A program made the position numbers and the translations under genes. A stretch of DNA of 6,587 nt, taken from contig CAUAJB010000082.1 in the NCBI GenBank assembly GCA_958429225.1, positions 1 to 6,587 of the forward strand, read 5' to 3'. Each line of letters begins with the position of its first letter. The first letter of the stretch is position 1. A model generated the notes under the pieces. The model did not search any database and had not been told where the DNA came from. It saw only the letters and a program-made list of their open reading frames with translations. Of the stretch, positions 1 to 6,530 are shown one piece after another. Source of the stretch: an uncultured Collinsella sp. GTDB taxonomy: Bacteria > Actinomycetota > Coriobacteriia > Coriobacteriales > Coriobacteriaceae.

Positions 1-635
1 GCGAGGCACTGGCAGCGGCTGGCTATGACGTGGCGGCCGACGACGCGCGCGTGATCGCGACCGGCTACGGTCGTGTCGCCGTGCCCTATGCGCATAAGGT
101 CGTGACCGAGATTACCTGCCACGGCACCGGTGCCGTGCGTCTGTTTGGCGATCACGGTACCGTGATCGATGTGGGTGGTCAGGACACCAAGGTCATCCAG
201 CTTAAAGGCGGCCGCGTGGCCAAATTTGCCATGAACGACAAGTGCGCTGCCGGAACGGGGCGCTTTTTGGAGATCATGGCCGACCGCCTAGGCATTTCCC
301 AGCAGCAGATGGCTGACCTGGCGCGTTCCGGTGAGCCCACCAAGATCAGCAGCATGTGTACGGTGTTTGCCGAAAGCGAGGTCATCAGCCTCATCGGTCG
401 CGGTGAGCCGCGCGAGAACATTGCGCGTGGCGTGATCGACAGCGTGGTTTCGCGCGTGGCGACCATGGCCGGGCAGGCCGCGGGCGCCCCGTACTATCTG
501 ACCGGCGGTCTGTGCGAAAACGCCTATGTCGTTGAACGGTTGGGCGAGCTACTGGGGTCGCCGTTGACCACCTCGCCCCAGGCTCGCTTTGCCGGAGCGA
601 TCGGCGCGGCTGTCCGCGCCGCTGCCTTGGCCTAG
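1..635 (+). CDS. Acyl-CoA dehydratase activase-type ATPase (BadF/BadG/HgdC family), 5' end outside the window
   Basis: About 210 C-terminal residues are present, in frame from base 3 to the TAG at 633-635. Family members are about 255-270 residues, so roughly 45-60 residues, including the first ATP-phosphate motif, lie upstream. What is visible fits the family: ATGYGRV near the start, EITCH, the second phosphate motif IDVGGQDTKVI, NDKCAAGTGRFLE, SMCTVFAESE, and a C-terminal YLTGGLCEN adenosine motif. The two cysteines (codons 243-245 and 357-359) are 38 residues apart, close to the spacing of the pair that holds the subunit-bridging [4Fe-4S] cluster in HgdC, so the protein should be a homodimeric, oxygen-sensitive, ATP-driven electron donor. 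Its partner would be a 2-hydroxyacyl-CoA dehydratase or a double-cubane-cluster reductase, presumably encoded upstream. The window does not show which one. It ends 14 nt before the glycosyltransferase and is probably co-transcribed with the selenium genes. The GTG at 30 is an internal codon, because the homologous reading frame continues upstream of it. Confidence 0.9.
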   Translation, partial: EALAAAGYDVAADDARVIATGYGRVAVPYAHKVVTEITCHGTGAVRLFGDHGTVIDVGGQDTKVIQLKGGRVAKFAMNDKCAAGTGRFLEIMADRLGISQQQMADLARSGEPTKISSMCTVFAESEVISLIGRGEPRENIARGVIDSVVSRVATMAGQAAGAPYYLTGGLCENAYVVERLGELLGSPLTTSPQARFAGAIGAAVRAAALA

Positions 636-649
636 GGGTGTACCGCGAC

Positions 650-1867
650 ATGCGCATCCTCAATATCTCGGCACAAAAACCAGAAAGCACCGGCAGCGGC
701 ACCTACCTTGCCGCGCTCGTGCGCGAGCAGATCGAGACGGGGCATCGCGCCGCCGTGCTTTGCGGCGCGGCACCGGGTGATACTCAAGACGAGCTGGACC
801 GGCGTGCTGCCGTGTTTGCCGTACCGTTCGAGTCGCCCGAGCTGCCGTTTCCCATCTGCGGTATGTCCGATGTCATGCCCTATCCCTCTACGCGTTATCG
901 TGACCTGACGCCTTCGATGCTCAAGGCATTTGAGCGGGCATTTGCTGCTGCAATCGATCGGGCGGTGGCTGAGTTTCAGCCCGATCTGGTGCTCTGCCAT
1001 CACCTGTATCTGGTGACCGCATTGGCGCGCGAGTGCGTCCGGGGCGTGCCGGTTGTTGCCGTGTGCCATTCGACCGACCTGCGCCAGCTGCGTTCGCATG
1101 CGCTCGAGCGCGATCGCATCGTAAGTGCGGTTCGTCGGCTCGATGCCGTCTTTGCGCTCCATGCTGAGCAGGCTGAGCAGATTGGCCTGGTGTGCGGCGT
1201 CGATACCGATCGCATCCACGTGATTGGGACGGGCTACGACCATCGCGTCTTCTGCCGCGACGCAAGCGTGGCGAGGCAGCCGGGATCGCTTGTGTACGTG
1301 GGCAAGATTTGCTTTAAAAAGGGCGTCGAGTCGCTGGTCCGAGCCGTGTCATTGCCGATTGACGATGGCGTCCGCCCATCTGGCTTGGTACTTGTGGGCG
1401 GCCGCGGGGACAATGCCGAGTACGCGCGTATCGAGCGCTTGGCTGCGGCCTCGAATGTGCCGGTGGCGCTGGCGGGGCGCCTGGATAGCGATGGGCTCGT
1501 GCGTGCCTACCGCAGTTCCGACGTCTTTGTGCTGCCTTCGTTTTACGAGGGTCTGCCGCTCGTGACGATCGAGGCTCTCGCGTGCGGCTGCAAAGTTGTG
1601 GCGACCGATTTGCCCGGCGTTCGTCCCTGGATGGAGGCGATGCTTCCCGGTGCTCCCGTGACGTGGGTGGCGTCGCCGCGTATGACGGATGTCGACACGC
1701 CCGTGGCGGCCGACCTTCCGTTGTTTGAGCGCGCACTGGCAGATGCTATCGCGCAGGCGCTTGCGGAGCCGCCTTCGACGTTCGAGCCGTCGGCGGTCTC
1801 TTGGGAAGCGTGCCTGGGGCGTATACTTAAAGTCGTTGTTTTGTTGGAAGGGGGTTCGTATGGCTGA
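650..1867 (+). CDS. GT4-like glycosyltransferase, overlapping selD
   Basis: A 405-residue GT-B fold glycosyltransferase, probably cytosolic, with no signal peptide or membrane segment visible. The N-terminal domain begins MRILNIS and has a glycine-rich loop (STGSGTY, residues 13-19). The C-terminal donor domain has the GTGYD turn (about 193-197), the basic patch VGKICFKKG (about 217-225), and an EX7E motif with E300 and E308 inside FYEGLPLVTIEAL, as in retaining nucleotide-sugar transferases. I chose ATG 650 because the family N-terminus starts there and AGGGG (634-638) lies 11 nt upstream. GTG 638 is the alternative and would add four residues, but it overlaps that same AGGGG. The protein has eleven cysteines, including an LCHH stretch at about 115-118. 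The stop codon lies inside the selD start region (8-nt overlap), which suggests coupled translation. Donor and acceptor cannot be read from the sequence. Its place in a selenium operon allows a SenB-like selenosugar role, but this is only inferred. Confidence 0.85.
   Translation: MRILNISAQKPESTGSGTYLAALVREQIETGHRAAVLCGAAPGDTQDELDRRAAVFAVPFESPELPFPICGMSDVMPYPSTRYRDLTPSMLKAFERAFAAAIDRAVAEFQPDLVLCHHLYLVTALARECVRGVPVVAVCHSTDLRQLRSHALERDRIVSAVRRLDAVFALHAEQAEQIGLVCGVDTDRIHVIGTGYDHRVFCRDASVARQPGSLVYVGKICFKKGVESLVRAVSLPIDDGVRPSGLVLVGGRGDNAEYARIERLAAASNVPVALAGRLDSDGLVRAYRSSDVFVLPSFYEGLPLVTIEALACGCKVVATDLPGVRPWMEAMLPGAPVTWVASPRMTDVDTPVAADLPLFERALADAIAQALAEPPSTFEPSAVSWEACLGRILKVVVLLEGGSYG
1846..1854 (+). 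promoter_or_regulatory. Ribosome binding site of selD
   Basis: The run GGAAGGGGG lies 5 nt before ATG 1860. It sits within the last codons of the glycosyltransferase. It supports initiation at 1860, upstream of the in-frame TGA, and not at the TTG 1920 or a later codon that a standard gene caller would choose. Confidence 0.7.
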
Positions 1868-2909
1868 CGATCAGATTAAGCTCACGTCTATGACGGCCGC
1901 GAGCGGTTGAGCCGCTAAGTTGGCTCCCGGAGCCCTCGCCCAGGTCCTGGGCGATTTACCCAATGTGCATAACGACAACCTGCTCGTGGGGTTCGATACC
2001 TCTGACGATGCGAGCGTCTTCCGCGTAGGGGAGAACCTGGGCCTCGTGCAGTCCATCGACTTCTTCCCACCGATGGTCGACGACCCGTTTCTGTTTGGCC
2101 AGATTGCCGCGGCAAACTCACTGTCGGACATCTATGCCATGGGTGGGCGGCCGAGCCATGCCATGAACTTGCTCTGCATACCCAGTTGCCTGGGCGTTGA
2201 GGTTGCCGGGCAGATTTTGGCGGGTGGCGCCGACAAGTGCGTCGAGGCCGGCTGCACCATCGCGGGCGGCCACACCATCAACGACGACGAGCCCAAGTAC
2301 GGCCTGTCCGTGAGCGGTTTTGTGCCGCTCGATCGCATGCTCGCTAACAGCGGCGCACGCGTGGGCGATGTTCTGCTGCTGACCAAGGCGATCGGCTCGG
2401 GCATCATCACCACGGCCATTAAGGGCGAGCTTATCGAGCAGGACGAGGCCGCAGCCATGTTTGACTCGATGCGAACCCTCAACGAGGCGCCGATTCGTCT
2501 GGCCGAGGGACTTGAGCTTCACGGCTGCACCGACATTACGGGCTTTGGCCTGATCGGGCACGCGTGCGAGATGGCCGAGGGCTCGGGCGTGCAGATCGAG
2601 CTTACGTCGGGGTCGGTGCCGCTCTTTGACCAGGTGCTCGACATGGCGCGTCTGGGCATTATCCCCGCGGGCTCCTACCGCAACCAGGACTTCTTTGGCC
2701 CGCGCGTGACGGCTGACGATGAGCTGGAGCCGGGCATGTTGGATGCGCTGTACGATCCGCAGACTTCGGGTGGTTTGCTTATTGCGGCGCCTGCTGCCGA
2801 TGTGGATGAGCTTGCGCGCCGTTTACGTGCCGAGGGGCGCATCGCGGCCGTTGTCGGGCGCGTGTGCGAGGCGGAGCCGGGCGGTCCTGCCGTCCACGTT
2901 GTGCATTAA
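1860..2909 (+). CDS. selD: Selenide, water dikinase (selenophosphate synthetase), selenoprotein with in-frame TGA
   Basis: SelD makes selenophosphate, AMP and phosphate from selenide, ATP and water. Selenophosphate is the Se donor for Sec-tRNA and other selenium products. The frame runs from ATG 1860 through a TGA at 1908-1910 to the TAA at 2907-2909, giving 349 residues (E. coli SelD has 347). The TGA is codon 17, where E. coli has catalytic Cys17, and the following AAK places lysine at residue 20, matching E. coli Lys20. So residue 17 is read as selenocysteine. Other family marks are acidic metal/ATP residues near D50, D67 (SIDFFPP), D90 (SLSDIYAMGG) and D225 (TDITGFGLIGHA), the motif GGHTI, and the C-terminal YDPQTSGGLL. 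The gene overlaps the glycosyltransferase by 8 nt. A Sec-containing SelD means the genome must also carry selA, selB and selC, none of which is in this window. The enzyme is itself needed for making its own Sec. Confidence 0.95.
1908..1954 (+). promoter_or_regulatory. Sec codon (TGA) with bacterial SECIS hairpin in selD
   Basis: The TGA at 1908-1910 is followed within the coding region by a perfect 8-bp stem, 1936-1943 (TCGCCCAG) with 1947-1954 (CTGGGCGA). The loop is GTC if all pairs form. If the top pairs open, the apex reads AGGUCC, close to the AGGUCU loop of the E. coli fdhF SECIS that binds SelB. The apical G is about 33 nt after the TGA, inside the 16-37 nt range usual for bacterial SECIS elements. 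A second, weaker hairpin (1922-1926 with 1930-1934) lies between them, and its role is unclear. The hairpin and spacing are seen directly, while function as a SECIS is inferred. Confidence 0.8.
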
Positions 2910-2969
2910 GGAAAACCGTTTATGCGACTGCCTACTGTTCTGGGCGGTCCCTTTTGAAAGGATGTAACT

Positions 2970-3596
2970 ATGTCTACCAAGATTGAAGTCAATGCCATGG
3001 GCGATGCCTGCCCGCTGCCCGTCGTCAAGACGCTTAAGGCGCTCAAACAGCTCGATGGCGAGGGTGCCGTGGTGACCTCGGTCGATAACGAGACCGCCGT
3101 CAAGAACATCTCCAAGATGGCGCAGGAGAAGGGGTGCACGGCCTCGGTCGAGAAGGTTTCTGACGCCGAGTGGCGCGTGACTGTCGCGACCGCCGGTGCC
3201 GTTGCCGTGGCCGATCCCGAGCAGGATGGCGCTGCCTTCTGTGATGCCAGCGCCGGCAAGGGCAAGCTCGTCATTTCCGTCTACACCGACTGCATGGGCC
3301 GCGGCGACGACGAGCTGGGCCACAAACTCATGAAGGCGTTTATCTTTGCCGTGACGCAGCAGGAGGAGCTGCCCGCGACCATGCTGTTCTACAACGGCGG
3401 CGCCAAGCTCACCGTCGAGGGCTCGCCGGTGCTCGATGACCTGAAGGGCCTGGCCGAGCAGGGTGTCGAGATCCTTACCTGCGGTACCTGCCTCGACCAC
3501 TATGGCATTAAAGACCAGCTCGCGGTGGGCGAGGTCACCAACATGTACGTGATCGTGGAGAAGATGGAGCAGGCCGTGCGCGTCGTGCGTCCGTAG
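2970..3596 (+). CDS. yedF: Selenium metabolism protein YedF (TusA-like + DsrE-like two-domain protein)
   Basis: A 208-residue cytosolic protein of the selenium-associated YedF family (TIGR03527 type). Residues 1-75 are a TusA/SirA-like domain with the CPxP motif at Cys14 (GDACPLPVVK), the cysteine that carries a persulfide in TusA. Residues about 98-205 form a DsrE-like domain with Cys108 in YTDCMGRGDDELG and a paired-cysteine motif TCGTCLDHYG (Cys171, Cys174), followed by GEVTNMY. The likely role is to relay Se or S between the desulfurase encoded downstream and SelD or another acceptor; this rests on family and context and is not a proven reaction. The start at 2970 is supported by AAGGA at 2958-2962, 7 nt upstream. 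It lies 60 nt after selD, the widest gap in the operon. I see no convincing terminator or promoter in that gap. Confidence 0.92.
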   Translation: MSTKIEVNAMGDACPLPVVKTLKALKQLDGEGAVVTSVDNETAVKNISKMAQEKGCTASVEKVSDAEWRVTVATAGAVAVADPEQDGAAFCDASAGKGKLVISVYTDCMGRGDDELGHKLMKAFIFAVTQQEELPATMLFYNGGAKLTVEGSPVLDDLKGLAEQGVEILTCGTCLDHYGIKDQLAVGEVTNMYVIVEKMEQAVRVVRP

Positions 3597-3615
3597 CGTA
3601 TTGGTTGGAGTTGCC

Positions 3616-3867
3616 ATGAGGGAGAAACGCCCGGCGCTTGTCATAACGTTTCCCACCACGGCGGCCGTCATGGGTTGCGAGTCCCTGTGCATCGAGCGCG
3701 GCCTTCCTGGGCGAACGATTCCCGTGCCCGGGGAGGTCGCTGCCGGCTGCGGTCTGGCGTGGAAGGCGTCGCCTGCCGATGAGGAGCTGCTGCGCGGCGA
3801 ACTCGCCGCGGCGGGCGTTCCTGCCGAGGGCTATACCGTGATTGATATGTGGGAGGTCGTGCGATGA
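3616..3867 (+). CDS. DUF3343 protein, putative Se/S carrier-like (PF11823)
   Basis: A small protein of 83 residues. It matches the DUF3343 pattern: a beta strand at the start (ALVITFPTTAAVMGCE), GLPGRTIPVPGEV in the middle, and the hallmark GCGLAW with Cys45. It ends in a short conserved tail. Two more cysteines are present, Cys21 and Cys25. The family is found beside selD, yedF and EF2568-type desulfurases and is thought to carry Se or S on its conserved cysteine, but no biochemistry is established that I know of. I start it at ATG 3616, which has GGAG 5 nt upstream (3607-3610). A TTG at 3601 would add five residues but has no ribosome site of its own. Its stop overlaps the next start (ATGA, 3864-3867), so the pair are likely translated together. 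Confidence 0.85.
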   Translation: MREKRPALVITFPTTAAVMGCESLCIERGLPGRTIPVPGEVAAGCGLAWKASPADEELLRGELAAAGVPAEGYTVIDMWEVVR

Positions 3868-5003
3868 TCTACCTGGATAACGCGGCGACGACCATGCACA
3901 AGCCGCAGACGGTCATCGATGCCGTGACGCAGGCGATGTGCTCGCTTGGCAATGCCGGGCGCGGCGCCACGTCGGGTGCCCTCGATGCCGCTCGTACGAT
4001 TCACGGTTGCCGTGCCAAGCTCGCGCTCCTTTTAGGTTGCCCGAGGGCGGACCATGTGTGCTTTACGCCCAACTCTACGGCGGCGCTCAACACCGCCATC
4101 TGTGGCGTGGTGCGCCCCGGCGACCGCATGGTCACGACGGTGCTCGAGCACAACTCCGTGCTGCGTCCGCTCAACCGCCTGGCAGCGGAGCGGGGTGTGA
4201 CCGTTGAGCATGCGGGCTGTGACGTAAGCGGCGCGCTCGACTACGACGAGCTCGAGCGGCTAGTCACGCCCGGTACGCGTGCCGTGGTTGTGACACACGC
4301 CTCCAACGTGACCGGCAACGCTGTCGACATTGTGCGTGTGGCGGCCATCGCCCATGCGGCCGGCGCGCTGGTGATCGTCGATGCCTCTCAGTCTGCCGGT
4401 ACGGCGCATATCGATATGCAGGCCATGGGGCTCGACGTCGTGTGCTTTACCGGCCACAAGGGGCTCATGGGTCCGCAGGGGACCGGCGGCCTGGCCGTGG
4501 CGGAGGGCATTGACGTGGCTCCGTGGGCTATGGGCGGCACGGGCGTGCACAGCTTCGATGCGCTGCAGCCACTTGAGTGGCCCACGCGCCTGGAGGCCGG
4601 TACGCTCAACGGTCACGGCATCGCGGGACTTTCTGCCGGTCTCGACTTTATCGAGGCACAAGGCGGGGTCGAAGCGATCGCTGCCCACGAGCGTGCGCTC
4701 GCTGATCGCTTCCTCGCCGGTGTTCGCGAAATCCCCGGCATTGCGCTCTACGGTGCGTTTGACCAGCCCGTGCGCTCGGCGATCGTTTCACTCAACGTGG
4801 GTGATATCGACTCTGCCGAGATCTCGGATGCGCTCATGCAGGGGTGGGGGATTGCGACGCGCCCCGGCGCCCATTGCGCTCCGCTCATGCACCGCGCGCT
4901 CGGGACCGAGCGCCAGGGTGTCGTTCGCTTCTCGTTTGGGTATTTCAACACGGACGAGGAAGTCGACACCGCGATTGACGCTTTGCGCGATTTAGCCTGC
5001 TAA
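3864..5003 (+). CDS. Cysteine desulfurase family protein, EF2568 type (PLP-dependent, class V aminotransferase fold)
   Basis: A 379-residue PLP enzyme expected to release S or Se from cysteine or selenocysteine as an enzyme-bound persulfide or perselenide. It begins MIYLDNAATT, as this family does. Visible active-site parts are His96 (LEHNSVLRPL), Asp173 and Gln176 (IVDASQSAGT), the PLP lysine Lys199 in FTGHKGLMGPQGTGG, the LEAGTLNGHG segment (244-253), and the nucleophilic Cys338 in RPGAHCAPLMH. The short loop around this cysteine resembles SufS/CsdB-type enzymes and differs from IscS. The subfamily (TIGR01977, am_tr_V_EF2568) is linked with orphan SelD and selenium-dependent molybdenum hydroxylases. 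ATG 3864 has GGGAGG 7 nt upstream and overlaps the DUF3343 stop by 4 nt. An in-frame GTG at 3849 is less likely. This is the last gene before the terminator. Whether it prefers selenocysteine over cysteine cannot be read from the sequence. Confidence 0.92.
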   Translation: MIYLDNAATTMHKPQTVIDAVTQAMCSLGNAGRGATSGALDAARTIHGCRAKLALLLGCPRADHVCFTPNSTAALNTAICGVVRPGDRMVTTVLEHNSVLRPLNRLAAERGVTVEHAGCDVSGALDYDELERLVTPGTRAVVVTHASNVTGNAVDIVRVAAIAHAAGALVIVDASQSAGTAHIDMQAMGLDVVCFTGHKGLMGPQGTGGLAVAEGIDVAPWAMGGTGVHSFDALQPLEWPTRLEAGTLNGHGIAGLSAGLDFIEAQGGVEAIAAHERALADRFLAGVREIPGIALYGAFDQPVRSAIVSLNVGDIDSAEISDALMQGWGIATRPGAHCAPLMHRALGTERQGVVRFSFGYFNTDEEVDTAIDALRDLAC

Positions 5004-5026
5004 AGCTGCTAGACCGTTTATACTTG

Positions 5027-5061
5027 CGGGACGGGTGTTTTTGCCCGTCCCGTTTTTGTTT
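5027..5061 (+). terminator. Intrinsic (Rho-independent) terminator of the selenium operon
   Basis: A perfect 9-bp GC-rich stem, CGGGACGGG (5027-5035) with CCCGTCCCG (5044-5052), encloses an 8-nt loop rich in T. It is followed directly by TTTTTGTTT (5053-5061). It lies 24 nt after the desulfurase stop and 20 nt before the brnQ start. There is no matching A tract on the left, so it works on the + strand only. Confidence 0.9.
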
Positions 5062-5067
5062 CGATCC

Positions 5068-5074
5068 GAAAGGT
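5068..5074 (+). promoter_or_regulatory. Ribosome binding site of brnQ
   Basis: GAAAGGT at 5068-5074 lies 6 nt before ATG 5081. It decides the start: the in-frame ATG-like codon at 5024 lies just before and inside the terminator region, and its 19 extra residues would be encoded by the hairpin and T tract. Confidence 0.65.
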
Positions 5075-5080
5075 GCTCTC

Positions 5081-6439
5081 ATGGCCTCATCCGCCCCGCG
5101 TGGTCTACGCTCCGACCATGTCGTTACCGTCGGCATCGCCCTGTTCTCGATGCTCTTTGGCGCCGGTAACCTCATTATTCCGCCACTGCTGGCGCTGCAG
5201 GCAGGTTCTGCCACGCCGCTCGCCATGCTCGGCTTTCTCATCGCCGCCATCGGCCTGCCCGTCATGGGCTTTATCGCCGTGGCGCTTGCCGGAACGGCGC
5301 GCGAGCTTGCCGGCCGCGTGCACCCCAAGTTCGGTGAGTTCTTTGTCGCGGCGGTCTATTTAGCGATCGGCCCGTGCCTGGCTATTCCGCGCACGAGTTC
5401 CACGGCCTTCGAGATGCTGGTGCCGCTGCTGCCCGAGGGCGTTTCGCTCGGCACGGCTCGCCTGGTGTTTGCCGTCGGTTTCTTTGTCGTCGCGTTTGCG
5501 CTCACGCTGCGTCCGGGCGTTATCACGCGCGTGCTCGGGCGCATTACGGGCCCCGCGCTCATTGCGCTCATCGTGCTGGTCGTGGGTGCCGCCGTGGTCT
5601 CGCCGTTGGGTCCCGCTGCCGCTCCGCAGGCCCCCTACAATGCCGGTGCTGCCGTGCAGGGCTTTTTGACCGGCTACCAGACCATGGACCTGCTCGCGTC
5701 GCTCGCCTTTGGCATCATCATCGCCGAGACCATCCACGAGCTCGGCGTAACCGACGATAAGCGCGTGGCCTTCGAGATCTCGCGTTCGGGTGTGATCGCC
5801 GGCGTGCTCATGGCCATCATCTACTGCGGCCTGGCGCTTGCCGGTATGCAGCTCGGCACGGTTATGCCCGACGCCACCAACGGCGCCGCGATCCTTGCGC
5901 GTTCGGCCTCTATGCACTTTGGTCTTGCTGGCACGGTTGTCGTCTTTGCGATTTTCTTCCTCGCCTGCATGAATGTGTGTATTGGCCTTATCAGCTGCTG
6001 CTCGCGTTACTTCTGCGAGACGTATGTGGTCGAAGGGGGAGCGGAGGTTTCCGAGGAGGCCATGCGCCGTCCCTTCGCGATGCTCGCCTTTGTGTTCGCG
6101 GCGTTTTCATGCGTGCTCTCCAACGTGGGCCTCGACGTGATTCTTATGTTCTCGGTGCCTATGCTTAATGCCCTGTATCCCGTTGCCATTGTGCTGGTAC
6201 TTATGGGCCTGATGCACGGCTTTTGCGACGCGCATCCGCAGGTGTGGGTCTGGGTCGGCGGCGTTGTCGCGGTGCAGAGCGTAATCACTTCGGTCCGCGA
6301 TGCGTTCTTTGCGGGCGCGTGGCTGCCGTTCGATGCGTTGCCGCTGGCGGACATTGGAGCTGCGTGGGCGCCGGTCGCCGTGGTTGCCTTTGTGATCGGC
6401 CTGCTCCATAGTCGTTTTGTTGCACATTCGAGGAGCTAA
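5081..6439 (+). CDS. brnQ: Branched-chain amino acid transport system II carrier protein (LIVCS family)
   Basis: A 452-residue polytopic inner-membrane carrier, matching the family length of about 440-450. It should import leucine, isoleucine and valine with a cation (Na+ in characterised members). The family signature FGAGNLIIPP occupies residues 26-35, in the first membrane segment after a short cytoplasmic N-terminus. A second conserved stretch, IGPCLAIPRTSSTAFEM, lies at about 90-106. Hydrophobic segments continue to the C-terminus (about twelve in all), with a charged loop at about 325-342 (ETYVVEGGAEVSEEAMRR) and a short tail ending HSRS. The start is ATG 5081, placed by the ribosome site just upstream. 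The terminator separates it from the selenium genes, so it is probably not part of that operon. Its own promoter is not clear: a TATACT at 5019-5024 overlaps the terminator region and lacks a good -35. Confidence 0.95.
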   Translation: MASSAPRGLRSDHVVTVGIALFSMLFGAGNLIIPPLLALQAGSATPLAMLGFLIAAIGLPVMGFIAVALAGTARELAGRVHPKFGEFFVAAVYLAIGPCLAIPRTSSTAFEMLVPLLPEGVSLGTARLVFAVGFFVVAFALTLRPGVITRVLGRITGPALIALIVLVVGAAVVSPLGPAAAPQAPYNAGAAVQGFLTGYQTMDLLASLAFGIIIAETIHELGVTDDKRVAFEISRSGVIAGVLMAIIYCGLALAGMQLGTVMPDATNGAAILARSASMHFGLAGTVVVFAIFFLACMNVCIGLISCCSRYFCETYVVEGGAEVSEEAMRRPFAMLAFVFAAFSCVLSNVGLDVILMFSVPMLNALYPVAIVLVLMGLMHGFCDAHPQVWVWVGGVVAVQSVITSVRDAFFAGAWLPFDALPLADIGAAWAPVAVVAFVIGLLHSRFVAHSRS

Positions 6440-6450
6440 GGCATCAATGC

Positions 6451-6479
6451 TTGCACGGGCGGGGAGTCTCCCTTATAAT
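6451..6479 (+). promoter_or_regulatory. Sigma-70 type promoter of the tRNA-Pro gene
   Basis: A -35 box TTGCAC (6451-6456) and a perfect -10 box TATAAT (6474-6479) are separated by 17 nt. Transcription would begin near 6486, about 45 nt before the tRNA. It lies 11 nt after the brnQ stop, and the spacing and perfect -10 suggest strong expression, as expected for a tRNA gene. Confidence 0.75.
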
Positions 6480-6530
6480 TTCCTTCGCTTTGGGACACGC
6501 AAGGTTTAGACCTTAGCTGCTCAACACCTT

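Noticed and set aside
632..1243. Minus-strand open frame opposite the glycosyltransferase
   Set aside because: It has no recognisable motif and overlaps a gene with clear GT-B motifs; it is a shadow frame.
1801..1827. Possible internal promoter for selD (TTGGGA, 15 nt, TATACT)
   Set aside because: The spacer is short and the -35 is poor, and the site lies in the coding sequence of a gene that overlaps selD; it is not strong enough to list.
1908..1910. TGA in the selD frame as a true stop, frameshift or pseudogene mark
   Set aside because: The frame stays open and homologous on both sides, the position matches the catalytic Cys17, Lys20 is in register, and a SECIS-like hairpin follows. No base insertion or deletion is needed to join the two parts.
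2910..2969. The 60-nt gap between selD and yedF as a terminator or riboswitch
   Set aside because: No stable hairpin with a T tract and no recognisable riboswitch pattern is visible; the only clear element is the yedF ribosome site near its end.
2823..3692. Long open frame on the minus strand (289 codons) opposite selD, yedF and DUF3343
   Set aside because: It lies fully opposite three well-recognised genes, its translation is rich in His, Gly and Arg with no family motif, and it is a usual by-product of GC-rich codon bias.
3849..3863. GTG 3849 as the desulfurase start
   Set aside because: The GGGAGG ribosome site lies after this codon, and the family N-terminus MIYLDNAATT begins at ATG 3864.
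6462..6472. Short inverted repeat GGGA GTC TCCC as a terminator for brnQ
   Set aside because: The stem has only four pairs, no T run follows, and it lies in the spacer of the tRNA promoter.
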